Assembly (NCBI RefSeq): GCF_002904165.1
Contig: NZ_CVTD020000018.1
Span: forward strand, 1-64,000
Origin: Herbinix hemicellulosilytica
Lineage (GTDB): Bacteria > Bacillota > Clostridia > Lachnospirales > Lachnospiraceae
Reading direction: 5' to 3'
DNA length: 64,000 bases
A program made the translations under genes and the position numbers. Of the stretch, positions 54,041-61,826 are shown one piece after another (position 1 is the stretch's first letter; every line of letters starts with the position of its first letter). The notes under the pieces are model-generated. The model made no database searches and was not told the origin of the DNA. It saw nothing but the letters and a program-made list of their open reading frames with translations.

Positions 54041-54118
54041 CCATACCGGCTAAAATTTGTGCATCATATATCAAACAATTTAGATGTTCGATTTTAACAC
54101 AAATTACAACCGGTATCT
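54041..54118. repeat. Palindrome upstream of the ImmA gene (repeat copy B)
   Basis: ATACCGG and AAATTTGTG on the left pair with CACAAATT and ACCGGTAT on the right. On the minus strand it carries GGTTGTAATTTGTG and GATGCACAAAT, close to the GGTTGTGATTTGTG and TATGCACAA of the palindrome at 52053-52120. The two related palindromes bracket the PIN/ImmA pair. Confidence 0.55.
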
Positions 54119-54163
54119 TATAGTAAAACATTATAGTTATATATTCTTAGCACTTTCAAAAAT

Positions 54164-54514
54164 TTATGCCAGCAAATCTTCCTTGTATTTCAATATTTCC
54201 AAAGCCGCAGTACAAGCCGGGCAATCGCACCATTTTGCTCCCTTTGCTTTAACCTCTTTTGCATGATTAGCTATCTCTTCTGCTTTTTCACGTCCAAATT
54301 TTTCAATACCGAAATCGCTTGAAAACAGATTTATAACAGCATCAATGTCTACTATGGATTCTTGCAACATATCCACATACTTTTTGCCGGCTTCTTTTTC
54401 TTTATCTGTTCCTAATGATTCAAGCCATTCTTTTGCCGCATTTCTTAAGCCTTCATAGCAATGGGTGTTTAAAAGTTCATTGGTTTTTTCAATAATAACG
54501 TTTTTATTACTCAT
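54164..54514 (-). CDS. Small conserved protein with CDCPAC motif (not a true Hsp90)
   Basis: A 116-residue, mostly helical protein with a C-terminal CDCPACTAALEIL motif whose Cys-x-Cys-x-x-Cys set could bind metal. Similar small Clostridial proteins are often labelled 'molecular chaperone Hsp90' in databases (from memory). This protein has no GHKL ATPase motifs and is far too short, so I do not use that name. GGAAGGA precedes the ATG. Function unknown. Confidence 0.75.
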   Translation of the reverse strand: MSNKNVIIEKTNELLNTHCYEGLRNAAKEWLESLGTDKEKEAGKKYVDMLQESIVDIDAVINLFSSDFGIEKFGREKAEEIANHAKEVKAKGAKWCDCPACTAALEILKYKEDLLA

Positions 54515-54691
54515 AAAACATCCTTCCTTTGCTTTTCCTATAATATTTTATACTTAAATTCTACTTATTATAGTCTTGTTTATCAATAAAGCAAATATAA
54601 AAAATATATTAGGTATTTCCATTCATTCTTCATTAGCGTTTTTAAAGATAATTTTTTATAGATAATATAGTTGTTATCCTAATATGTTCTA

Positions 54692-54730
54692 AAGCCCCTA
54701 TACCGGCTTATGCAGCCGATATAAGGGCTT
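54692..54730 (-). terminator. Hairpin after ppdK
   Basis: AAGCCCCTATACCGGCT (54692-54708) pairs with AGCCGATATAAGGGCTT (54714-54730), a long stem with a 5-base loop, 48 bases past the ppdK stop. The following T content is weak on both strands, so it may be a 3'-end stabiliser as much as a terminator. Confidence 0.65.
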
Positions 54731-54777
54731 CTGATTTATTTTCAGTAAAGACTATATATCACAAAGCAATTTAGATC

Positions 54778-57399
54778 TTATTTATTGTTTAATGCAGACT
54801 GAGCGGCAGCCAGTCTTGCGATAGGAACTCTGAACGGTGAGCAGGATACATAGTTCAGACCTACCTTATGGCAGAACTCGATGGTTGAAGGATCTCCGCC
54901 ATGCTCACCGCAGATACCGAGCTTAAGATCAGGTCTTGTAGCACGGCCTTTTTCTGCAGCCATCTTAACAAGCTGACCTACACCGTTCTGGTCAAGTCTT
55001 GCAAACGGATCAAATTCATAAATCTTATTCTTGTAGTAGTCCTCAAGGAACTTGCCGGCATCGTCACGGGAGAAACCGAATGTCATCTGTGTCAGGTCGT
55101 TGGTACCGAAGGAGAAGAATTCAGCTTCCTCTGCAATCTCATCGGCAAGAAGTGCAGCACGAGGAATTTCAATCATTGTTCCTACATGGTACTCGATATC
55201 GGAACCCATTTCCTTCTTAACTTCTTCTGCGGTTTCAACTACTACCTGCTTAACAAATGCAAGCTCTTTCTTGTCTCCTACCAAAGGAATCATGATTTCA
55301 GGAACGATATCATAACCCTTTTCTTTTTTAACTTCGATAGCTGCTTCCATAACGGCTCTGGTCTGCATTCTTGCGATTTCAGGATAAGTAACCGCAAGAC
55401 GGCATCCTCTGTGACCCATCATCGGGTTGAACTCATGAAGTGCAGCACAAGTTTCTTTTACTTCCTCTACAGTAAGGCCCATATCTTTTGCTAATGCTGC
55501 GATATCGCCTTCATCTGTAGGAAGGAACTCATGCAACGGCGGATCTAAGAAACGGATGGTAACAGGTCTTCCCTCCATAACTTCGTAAATCGCCTTAAAG
55601 TCGCCTTTCTGATAAGGAATCAGTTCGTTAAGAGCAGCTTCTCTTGCTTCCTTGCTCTTACTTAAGATCATCTTTCTGATCTTAGGAATTCTCTCAGCCT
55701 CAAAGAACATATGCTCTGTGCGGCACAAACCGATACCTTCAGCACCGAATTTAACAGCATTTGCTGCGTCAACAGGGTTATCGGCATTGGTTCTTACCTT
55801 TAATGTTCTGATTTCGTCGGCCCACTTCATTATTCTTTCGAAGTTACCGCTAATTTCAGCATCTACTGTAGGGATGTCGCCAAGATAGATGTTACCGGTA
55901 GAACCGTCAAGGGAGATGTAATCTCCTTCTTTAATTGTATATCCTCCTAATGTGAAGTAATTTTCTTCTTCGTTAATTACAATATCACCACAGCCGGATA
56001 CACAGCAGGTTCCCATACCACGGGCAACAACCGCAGCGTGAGAAGTCATACCGCCGCGAACGGTAAGGATACCTTCGGATGCATGCATACCTTCGATATC
56101 CTCAGGTGATGTCTCAAGACGAACAAGAATAACTCTTTCACCCATATCATGATGGTTCTTTGCATCCTCAGCGGTAAAGTATACTCTACCTGCAGCAGCA
56201 CCGGGTGATGCAGGAAGACCTTTTCCGATAACTTTTGCCTCTTTTAAGGCCTTATCGTCAAATCTAGGATGCAGGAGCTGATCAAGGGATTTTGCATCAA
56301 TTCTCTTGATTGCTTCTTCTTTGGTAATCTTGCCTTCGTCAACCAGGTCGCAGGCAATCTTTAATGCAGCCTGAGCTGTTCTCTTACCGTTTCTGGTCTG
56401 CAGGAAGTAAAGTTTTCTGTCTTCAATAGTAAACTCCATATCCTGCATATCTTTATAGTGATTCTCAAGGAGATTGGCTATTCTTATGAATTCCTCATAT
56501 ACTTCAGGCATATCCTCAGCAAGTTTATCGATAGGGCTAGGAGTTCTGATACCTGCAACAACGTCTTCACCCTGAGCATTGATCAGGTACTCACCATAAA
56601 TCTTAGCTTCACCGGTGGACGGGTTACGGGTAAATGCAACACCGGTACCGGATGTGTTGCCCATATTACCGAATACCATGGCTTGAACGTTAACTGCTGT
56701 ACCCCAGTCGCCGGGTATATCGTTCATTCTTCTATAATAAATAGCACGAGGGTTATCCCATGAACGGAATACTGCCTTAACGGCTTCCATCAGCTGCACC
56801 TTCGGATCCTGAGGGAAGTCTGCATTCTTTTCTGCTTTATATAATGCTTTGAACTTAACAACGATTTCTTTCAAATCTTCTGCATCAAGGTCACTGTCAG
56901 CCTTAACGCCTTTCTTTTCCTTTGCCTCATCCAGTATCTCCTCGAACTTGGACTTAGGAACTTCCATAACAACATCGGAGAACATCTGGATAAATCTTCT
57001 GTAAGAGTCATATGCGAATCTTGGATTGTTGGTCTTCTTTGCAAAACCTTCAACAACGACATCGTTTAAGCCAAGGTTAAGAATGGTATCCATCATACCC
57101 GGCATGGATACTCTTGCACCGGAACGAACAGAAACAAGCAAGGGATTTTCAGGATCCCCAAATTTCTTGCCCTGTATTTCTTCAAGCTGCTTTAAAGCAT
57201 CGAAGATCTGGTCCTTAATTTCATCTCTTATTTGTCTACCGTTATTGTAATAGTCGGTACAAGCTTCGGTCGTAACAGTAAATCCTTGGGGAATGGGGAG
57301 CCCCAGGTTGGTCATTTCTGCCAAGTTGGCACCTTTGCCGCCGAGCAGGTTTCTCATGTCGGCGCTGCCTTCCTTAAACATATAAACCCATTTTTTCAT
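54778..57399 (-). CDS. ppdK: Pyruvate, phosphate dikinase
   Basis: An 873-residue enzyme that interconverts pyruvate and PEP with ATP/AMP and phosphate/PPi. The N-terminal ATP-grasp domain (KGANLAEMTNLGLPIPQGFTVT), the phosphohistidine swivel domain (GGMTSHAAVVARGMGTCC, catalytic His) and the C-terminal PEP-binding barrel (IGLCRTEHMFF, FFSFGTNDLTQMTFGFSRDD, GICGEHGG with the catalytic Cys) are complete. Length is as usual. In anaerobic Clostridia it often works in a PPi-linked glycolysis. AGGAGGG precedes the ATG. A hairpin-like leader (GTATG-GTGTTT with AAACAC-CATAC) lies in the gap to glyS. Confidence 0.96.
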   Translation of the reverse strand: MKKWVYMFKEGSADMRNLLGGKGANLAEMTNLGLPIPQGFTVTTEACTDYYNNGRQIRDEIKDQIFDALKQLEEIQGKKFGDPENPLLVSVRSGARVSMPGMMDTILNLGLNDVVVEGFAKKTNNPRFAYDSYRRFIQMFSDVVMEVPKSKFEEILDEAKEKKGVKADSDLDAEDLKEIVVKFKALYKAEKNADFPQDPKVQLMEAVKAVFRSWDNPRAIYYRRMNDIPGDWGTAVNVQAMVFGNMGNTSGTGVAFTRNPSTGEAKIYGEYLINAQGEDVVAGIRTPSPIDKLAEDMPEVYEEFIRIANLLENHYKDMQDMEFTIEDRKLYFLQTRNGKRTAQAALKIACDLVDEGKITKEEAIKRIDAKSLDQLLHPRFDDKALKEAKVIGKGLPASPGAAAGRVYFTAEDAKNHHDMGERVILVRLETSPEDIEGMHASEGILTVRGGMTSHAAVVARGMGTCCVSGCGDIVINEEENYFTLGGYTIKEGDYISLDGSTGNIYLGDIPTVDAEISGNFERIMKWADEIRTLKVRTNADNPVDAANAVKFGAEGIGLCRTEHMFFEAERIPKIRKMILSKSKEAREAALNELIPYQKGDFKAIYEVMEGRPVTIRFLDPPLHEFLPTDEGDIAALAKDMGLTVEEVKETCAALHEFNPMMGHRGCRLAVTYPEIARMQTRAVMEAAIEVKKEKGYDIVPEIMIPLVGDKKELAFVKQVVVETAEEVKKEMGSDIEYHVGTMIEIPRAALLADEIAEEAEFFSFGTNDLTQMTFGFSRDDAGKFLEDYYKNKIYEFDPFARLDQNGVGQLVKMAAEKGRATRPDLKLGICGEHGGDPSTIEFCHKVGLNYVSCSPFRVPIARLAAAQSALNNK

Positions 57400-57569
57400 A
57401 CTGCATTAGCCCTCCTAAAATTAATTTTGTGGTTAATCCGTATGTTCTGTGTTTATATTTCGTTTTTGTAAAAACACGGATGCATACCTTAAAATTAAAA
57501 AAATTTTACAATTTTTAAGTCACCAAATTGCATTATAACACAATTATCCCAAATAAGGAAAGTACTTTT

Positions 57570-58958
57570 TTAAAAACTAATTCTTTCCTCAAAATAGGCT
57601 TTTAATCCTTCAATGGGAACTCTTTCCTGTTTCATAGTATCACGGTCACGGACAGTTACACATCCGTCGGTTTCCGAATCAAAATCATATGTGACACAGA
57701 AAGGTGTTCCAATTTCGTCCTGTCTGCGATAACGTCTTCCGATATTGCCTCTGTCATCATACTCGCAGTTGTAATATTTACATAACTCCATATAAATCTT
57801 CTCTGCAGGCTCAGAAAGTTTCTTGGACAGAGGAAGCACACCGATTTTAACCGGAGCCAGGGCCGGATGGAAACGAAGTACGGTCCGTACATCCCCGTCT
57901 TCCAGTTCTTCTTCGTCGTAGGCAGAACATAAGAATGCCAAAGTCAGGCGTTCCACACCTACTGAAGGCTCGATTACATAAGGAACATATTTAATCTTCT
58001 TTTCGTCGTCAAAGTAGCTTAAATCTTCACCGGAAACGTTCTGATGCTGAGAAAGGTCATAGTCTGTTCTGTCAGCTATGCCCCATAACTCACCCCAACC
58101 GAAGGGGAATAAAAACTCAATATCGGTGGTCGCTTTACTATAGAAAGCCAGCTCAGCGGGATCATGGTCCCTTACCCTTAGCTCTTCATCCTTAAGGCCA
58201 AGAGTTTTTAACCAGTCAATACAGAATTTTTTCCAGTATGCAAACCACTCCAAATCCGTATCCGGTTCACAGAAGAATTCCAGCTCCATCTGCTCAAACT
58301 CTCTTGTACGGAATATAAAGTTTCCGGGAGTGATTTCATTACGGAATGATTTGCCGATTTGGCCGATACCGAAAGGTATCTTCTTACGGGAGGTTCTTTG
58401 CACATTTTTGAAGTTTACGAATATACCCTGTGCCGTTTCAGGCCTTAAATAAACTTCGTTTTTGGAGTCCTCGGTAACCCCTTGATAAGTTTTGAACATC
58501 AGATTAAATTTACGGATTTCAGTAAAATTGTGTTTTCCGCAAGTGGGGCAAGGAATATTATTGTCTTTAATATATTTCATCATTTCTTCATGGGACCAGG
58601 CGTCAACGGAGCCTTCTATGGTAATGCCATGTTCTTTATTATAATCTTCGATAATTTTGTCCGCACGGAAACGTTCATGACATTCCTTGCAGTCCATAAG
58701 GGGATCGGAAAAGCTCTTTAAATGGCCGGAAGCCACCCAGGTCTGGGTATTCATAAGTATGGCACTGTCTATACCTACATTGTAGGGATTTTCCTGGATA
58801 AACTTCTTCCACCATGCTTTTTTAACATTATTTTTAAGCTCTACCCCCAGGTTGCCATAATCCCACGTATTTGCCAAACCTCCGTATATCTCCGAACCGG
58901 GATATACGAACCCCCTTGCTTTTGCTAAAGCTACAATCTTGTCCATCGTTTTTTCCAT
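57570..58958 (-). CDS. glyS: Glycyl-tRNA synthetase, single-chain type
   Basis: A 462-residue class II alpha2 enzyme, with motif 1 around [24 protein letters not shown], motif 2 near [25 protein letters not shown], motif 3 [13 protein letters not shown] and the anticodon-binding domain at the end (~350-462). It is the archaeal/eukaryote-like form rather than the alpha2beta2 bacterial type. I chose ATG at 58956-58958, which has GAGG 9 bases upstream and gives [16 protein letters not shown]; other in-frame starts are 6 and 15 bases upstream. No T-box leader fits in the 70-base gap upstream. Confidence 0.95.
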   Translation of the reverse strand: MEKTMDKIVALAKARGFVYPGSEIYGGLANTWDYGNLGVELKNNVKKAWWKKFIQENPYNVGIDSAILMNTQTWVASGHLKSFSDPLMDCKECHERFRADKIIEDYNKEHGITIEGSVDAWSHEEMMKYIKDNNIPCPTCGKHNFTEIRKFNLMFKTYQGVTEDSKNEVYLRPETAQGIFVNFKNVQRTSRKKIPFGIGQIGKSFRNEITPGNFIFRTREFEQMELEFFCEPDTDLEWFAYWKKFCIDWLKTLGLKDEELRVRDHDPAELAFYSKATTDIEFLFPFGWGELWGIADRTDYDLSQHQNVSGEDLSYFDDEKKIKYVPYVIEPSVGVERLTLAFLCSAYDEEELEDGDVRTVLRFHPALAPVKIGVLPLSKKLSEPAEKIYMELCKYYNCEYDDRGNIGRRYRRQDEIGTPFCVTYDFDSETDGCVTVRDRDTMKQERVPIEGLKAYFEERISF

Positions 58959-59030
58959 ACTTTCCATCCTCACATATCTTATAGTATTTGCATATTAATA
59001 GACATTTTAATTGACGGTTTCGGTACAATC

Positions 59031-59630
59031 TTACGGCCTGTATATTACAACAGTCATATTCTCATCCGCACTGCGGATTCTATTTTTGTCAACCAATGTT
59101 GCGTTCTCGCTGTAGTACTTTATATCGCCTTCCACAATGATTTCATATGGCTCGTAAAGTACCAGTACCTTGTTTTTCCCGTTTTTCAAGGCAGTATCTT
59201 TATCAACCACCTCATTCTTTTTTGCATCCAAATATTGCGATGGAAGTTCCAGGGCCACGTCTTTAGTGTCTGCTCCGAAATATGCCGCAGGCATGTTGTT
59301 AAATGCACTGTAATGTGCCATCTTTGAATATCCGAGTATCATAACGACTCTACCGTTTTTTAATTCTAGTTTTTCTATGTTTATTTCCTTGCCTCCGGCT
59401 TTCTCATTATAGGCATTTACCTCTTTTGCAACAAATTCATTAAGCTCGGATAAATTATAATAATTTTTGTCAAAATCTTCAATTATGGCAACATATAAAC
59501 TGCCGTCCCTTTTTAGCAAAAATGTATTTGCAGTAATGTCATCAACAGAAAGGAATATTTCTTCCTTTTTGCATCCGTTCATAAGTACAAAACTTAACAG
59601 AATAAATAAATAAAGCAGAACTTTTTTCAT
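59031..59630 (-). CDS. Predicted lipoprotein of unknown function
   Basis: A 199-residue protein with a lipoprotein signal (KKVLLYLFILLSFVLMNGCKK, lipobox MNGC near Cys20). The mature part alternates beta strands (DGSLYVAIIEDFDK; VLVLYEPYEIIVEGD) with no catalytic motif that I recognise. It lies between recO and glyS in the same direction. No function is assigned. Confidence 0.75.
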   Translation of the reverse strand: MKKVLLYLFILLSFVLMNGCKKEEIFLSVDDITANTFLLKRDGSLYVAIIEDFDKNYYNLSELNEFVAKEVNAYNEKAGGKEINIEKLELKNGRVVMILGYSKMAHYSAFNNMPAAYFGADTKDVALELPSQYLDAKKNEVVDKDTALKNGKNKVLVLYEPYEIIVEGDIKYYSENATLVDKNRIRSADENMTVVIYRP

Positions 59631-59785
59631 ATATTTCCCTCCACCGCAATTTACTGAGTTATATCATTTTAACCTTTAAGGAAGATAATTTCAACTAATA
59701 TTTATAACTTGAAAGGAAGAATATTTCAACAGATAATTTAAAAGATTTTTGTTTTGTGTGCAAATTTATCGCATAATTTGCCATA

Positions 59786-60550
59786 TCAGTCTTGTAAAGA
59801 GTTGATAAGCTCAACAGACTTGAACTCATGTCCCAAATAATGGGTGAGATACTGCCTGGCACATGCGGTAAGCTCATTTAATACCTCGCCGCTTACCCTA
59901 AAAGTATAAAGCTTCTCTACTTCTTTTGATATTATGTACTGTAAAGCATAAACCGACGATGTATTTAACCGGAGGGACTTTTTATCAAAATCTGCACAAT
60001 TTTCGCAAAGTAAACCACCGGATGCAGCAGAAAACCTGTATTTATCGCTTGTCCTTTCACACTTTACGCATTTAAATACCTGTGGTGCCATTCCGCTTAA
60101 TGCCATTATTTTAAATTCAAATACCAGGCGTATCAGGGGAAAATCTATGGTTTTCTTTGCCAATGCCCTTAAAGTCTGATAAAGAAGTTTAAGTATTTCC
60201 TTTTCATCGTTGTTTTCCTTTGTAATATACTCCGAAAATTCACAAAAGTACATTCCGTAGTATACACTGTTTATATCATCCCTCAGTTCCGGAAAATAAT
60301 TGGATATATCGGCTGATATTACTGTATATGATGATCTTCCAGCATAAAGGGAAAACTCTCCGAAAGAAAAAGGTTGGCTGCATGCCAATAAGGCGCTGTT
60401 GGGTTTCCTAGCGCCTTTGGCAAATGCAGATATTTTTCCAAGTTCCTTAGTCAAAAGAACTATGCGTTTATCGTATTCACCAACCGGCATGGCTGACAGT
60501 ACCATCCCCGTCACGACTGTTGACGCCGGCACTAAAACCACCTTCTTCAT
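59786..60550 (-). CDS. recO: DNA repair protein RecO
   Basis: A 254-residue protein with an N-terminal OB fold (VVTGMVLSAMPVGEYDKRIVLLTKELGKISAFAKGARK, a RecO signature) and a C-terminal zinc finger of two CxxC pairs (CVKC ... CENC, residues ~150-180). It helps load RecA on SSB-coated DNA with RecR. The ATG at 60550 has no clear site. A GTG at 60532 with AAGGTGG 5 bases upstream is an attractive alternative start, shortening the protein by six residues. It overlaps the upstream yqzL-like gene. Confidence 0.93.
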   Translation of the reverse strand: MKKVVLVPASTVVTGMVLSAMPVGEYDKRIVLLTKELGKISAFAKGARKPNSALLACSQPFSFGEFSLYAGRSSYTVISADISNYFPELRDDINSVYYGMYFCEFSEYITKENNDEKEILKLLYQTLRALAKKTIDFPLIRLVFEFKIMALSGMAPQVFKCVKCERTSDKYRFSAASGGLLCENCADFDKKSLRLNTSSVYALQYIISKEVEKLYTFRVSGEVLNELTACARQYLTHYLGHEFKSVELINSLQD

Positions 60551-60665
60551 TACTGCTTACGGCTTTATCATACTCATCCACATTTTCATCCCTTGTGCAA
60601 GCAATGTAATTAAGATAATCATCAATTCTCCCGGTTTTTATAAAACGTTCCCAATATCTGTTCAT
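60477..60665 (-). CDS. yqzL: YqzL-like small protein
   Basis: A 62-residue protein. NRYWERFIKTGRIDDYLNYI matches the W..F..TG.I..YL pattern of the YqzL family, known between era and recO in Firmicutes. It is longer than usual (~45-50 residues), with a low-complexity acidic/Gly tail that runs 70 bases into recO in another frame. GGGGG lies 7 bases before the ATG. Function unknown. Confidence 0.7.
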   Translation of the reverse strand: MNRYWERFIKTGRIDDYLNYIACTRDENVDEYDKAVSSNEEGGFSAGVNSRDGDGTVSHAGW

Positions 60666-60842
60666 AAACCAGCCCCCTAACCAATTTGATATGTTCCATA
60701 AATGCCGGATAGAATTAAGTCAGTAATAATTTTCATTTTATATTATTATGTTTCCCATCTGGCACCATATCTAAACTGGTTAGAATATACCATCTAAAAT
60801 TTTCAAATTCCCTCTTGACAAATCATCAAAACATACTATGGG

Positions 60843-61760
60843 TTATTCCATATCAGTAAAGCCGTAATTTTTCAGCAGAAAATCGCTGTCTCTCCAGTCC
60901 TTTTTAACTTTTACCCAAAGCTGAAGATTAACCTGGCAATCAAGAAGATTTTCTATTTCAGTTCTGGCATGGGTTCCGATCTTTTTAAGCATTGAGCCGC
61001 CCTTACCGATGATTATGCCCTTATGACTGTCTTTTTCACATATAATAGTCGCATGAATATCTATAATGTCCTTATTATTTCCTTCTTTTTTACGCTCCAC
61101 CATCTGTTCTATGCTAACGGCTATACCGTGAGGTATTTCTTCATCAAGGAAATGAAGGGCTTTTTCCCGGATTAGTTCCGCCACGATTTGCCTTTCCGGC
61201 TGATCGGTAACGGTATCTTCATCATAATATATAGGGCCGTAAGGCAGATACTTGAACAAAACGTTAAGAAGTTCATCGGTATTGTCCCCTTTTATGGCGG
61301 AAACCGGAACAATTTCCGCAAAATCCAAAATATCCTTATATGCATCGATAACAGACAGTATTTCAGTTTTATTTACCGTATCAACCTTATTAATTACCAA
61401 AATAACCGGGGTTTTTATCTTCGACAACTGCTCGGCTATATATCGTTCTCCCTGCCCGATAAAGGTAGTTGGCTCTACAAGCCAAAGAACTATATCGACT
61501 TCCCGGAGAGTTTTTTCCGCCACATTAACCATAAATTGTCCCAGTTTATTCTTTGCCTTATGGATACCGGGGGTGTCGACAAATATAATCTGCCCCCGCT
61601 CATCCGTAAAAATGGCCCTTATTCTGTTTCTTGTGGTTTGCGGCTTATTGGATGTTATGGCTATTTTTTGTCCTATCAGATGATTCATTAAAGTGGATTT
61701 GCCTACATTCGGCCTTCCGATTAATGTAACAAATCCGGATTTTTTATTATTATCGTACAT
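60843..61760 (-). CDS. era: GTPase Era
   Basis: A 305-residue ribosome-assembly GTPase. G1 GRPNVGKST, G3 DTPG, G4 NKVD and a C-terminal KH domain (GIIIGKGGSMLKKIG) that binds 16S rRNA are all present. I prefer ATG at 61758-61760 with GGGTG 9 bases upstream; a GTG 12 bases further up also exists. It is the first of the era-yqzL-recO set. Confidence 0.96.
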   Translation of the reverse strand: MYDNNKKSGFVTLIGRPNVGKSTLMNHLIGQKIAITSNKPQTTRNRIRAIFTDERGQIIFVDTPGIHKAKNKLGQFMVNVAEKTLREVDIVLWLVEPTTFIGQGERYIAEQLSKIKTPVILVINKVDTVNKTEILSVIDAYKDILDFAEIVPVSAIKGDNTDELLNVLFKYLPYGPIYYDEDTVTDQPERQIVAELIREKALHFLDEEIPHGIAVSIEQMVERKKEGNNKDIIDIHATIICEKDSHKGIIIGKGGSMLKKIGTHARTEIENLLDCQVNLQLWVKVKKDWRDSDFLLKNYGFTDME

Positions 61761-61826
61761 AATCTTCCTCACCCTTATGCTTTCATATATATTTCAATAG
61801 TCAGATATTATTATATTTTTATAACA

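Noticed and set aside
54164-54514. Hsp90 chaperone
   Set aside because: Size and motifs exclude it. The label is only a database habit.
57438-57487. Riboswitch in the ppdK leader
   Set aside because: Some inverted segments are visible, but with large bulges and no known consensus. Mentioned only in the ppdK entry.
58959-59030. T-box leader before glyS
   Set aside because: The gap is ~70 bases, far too short, and no T-box core sequence is visible.
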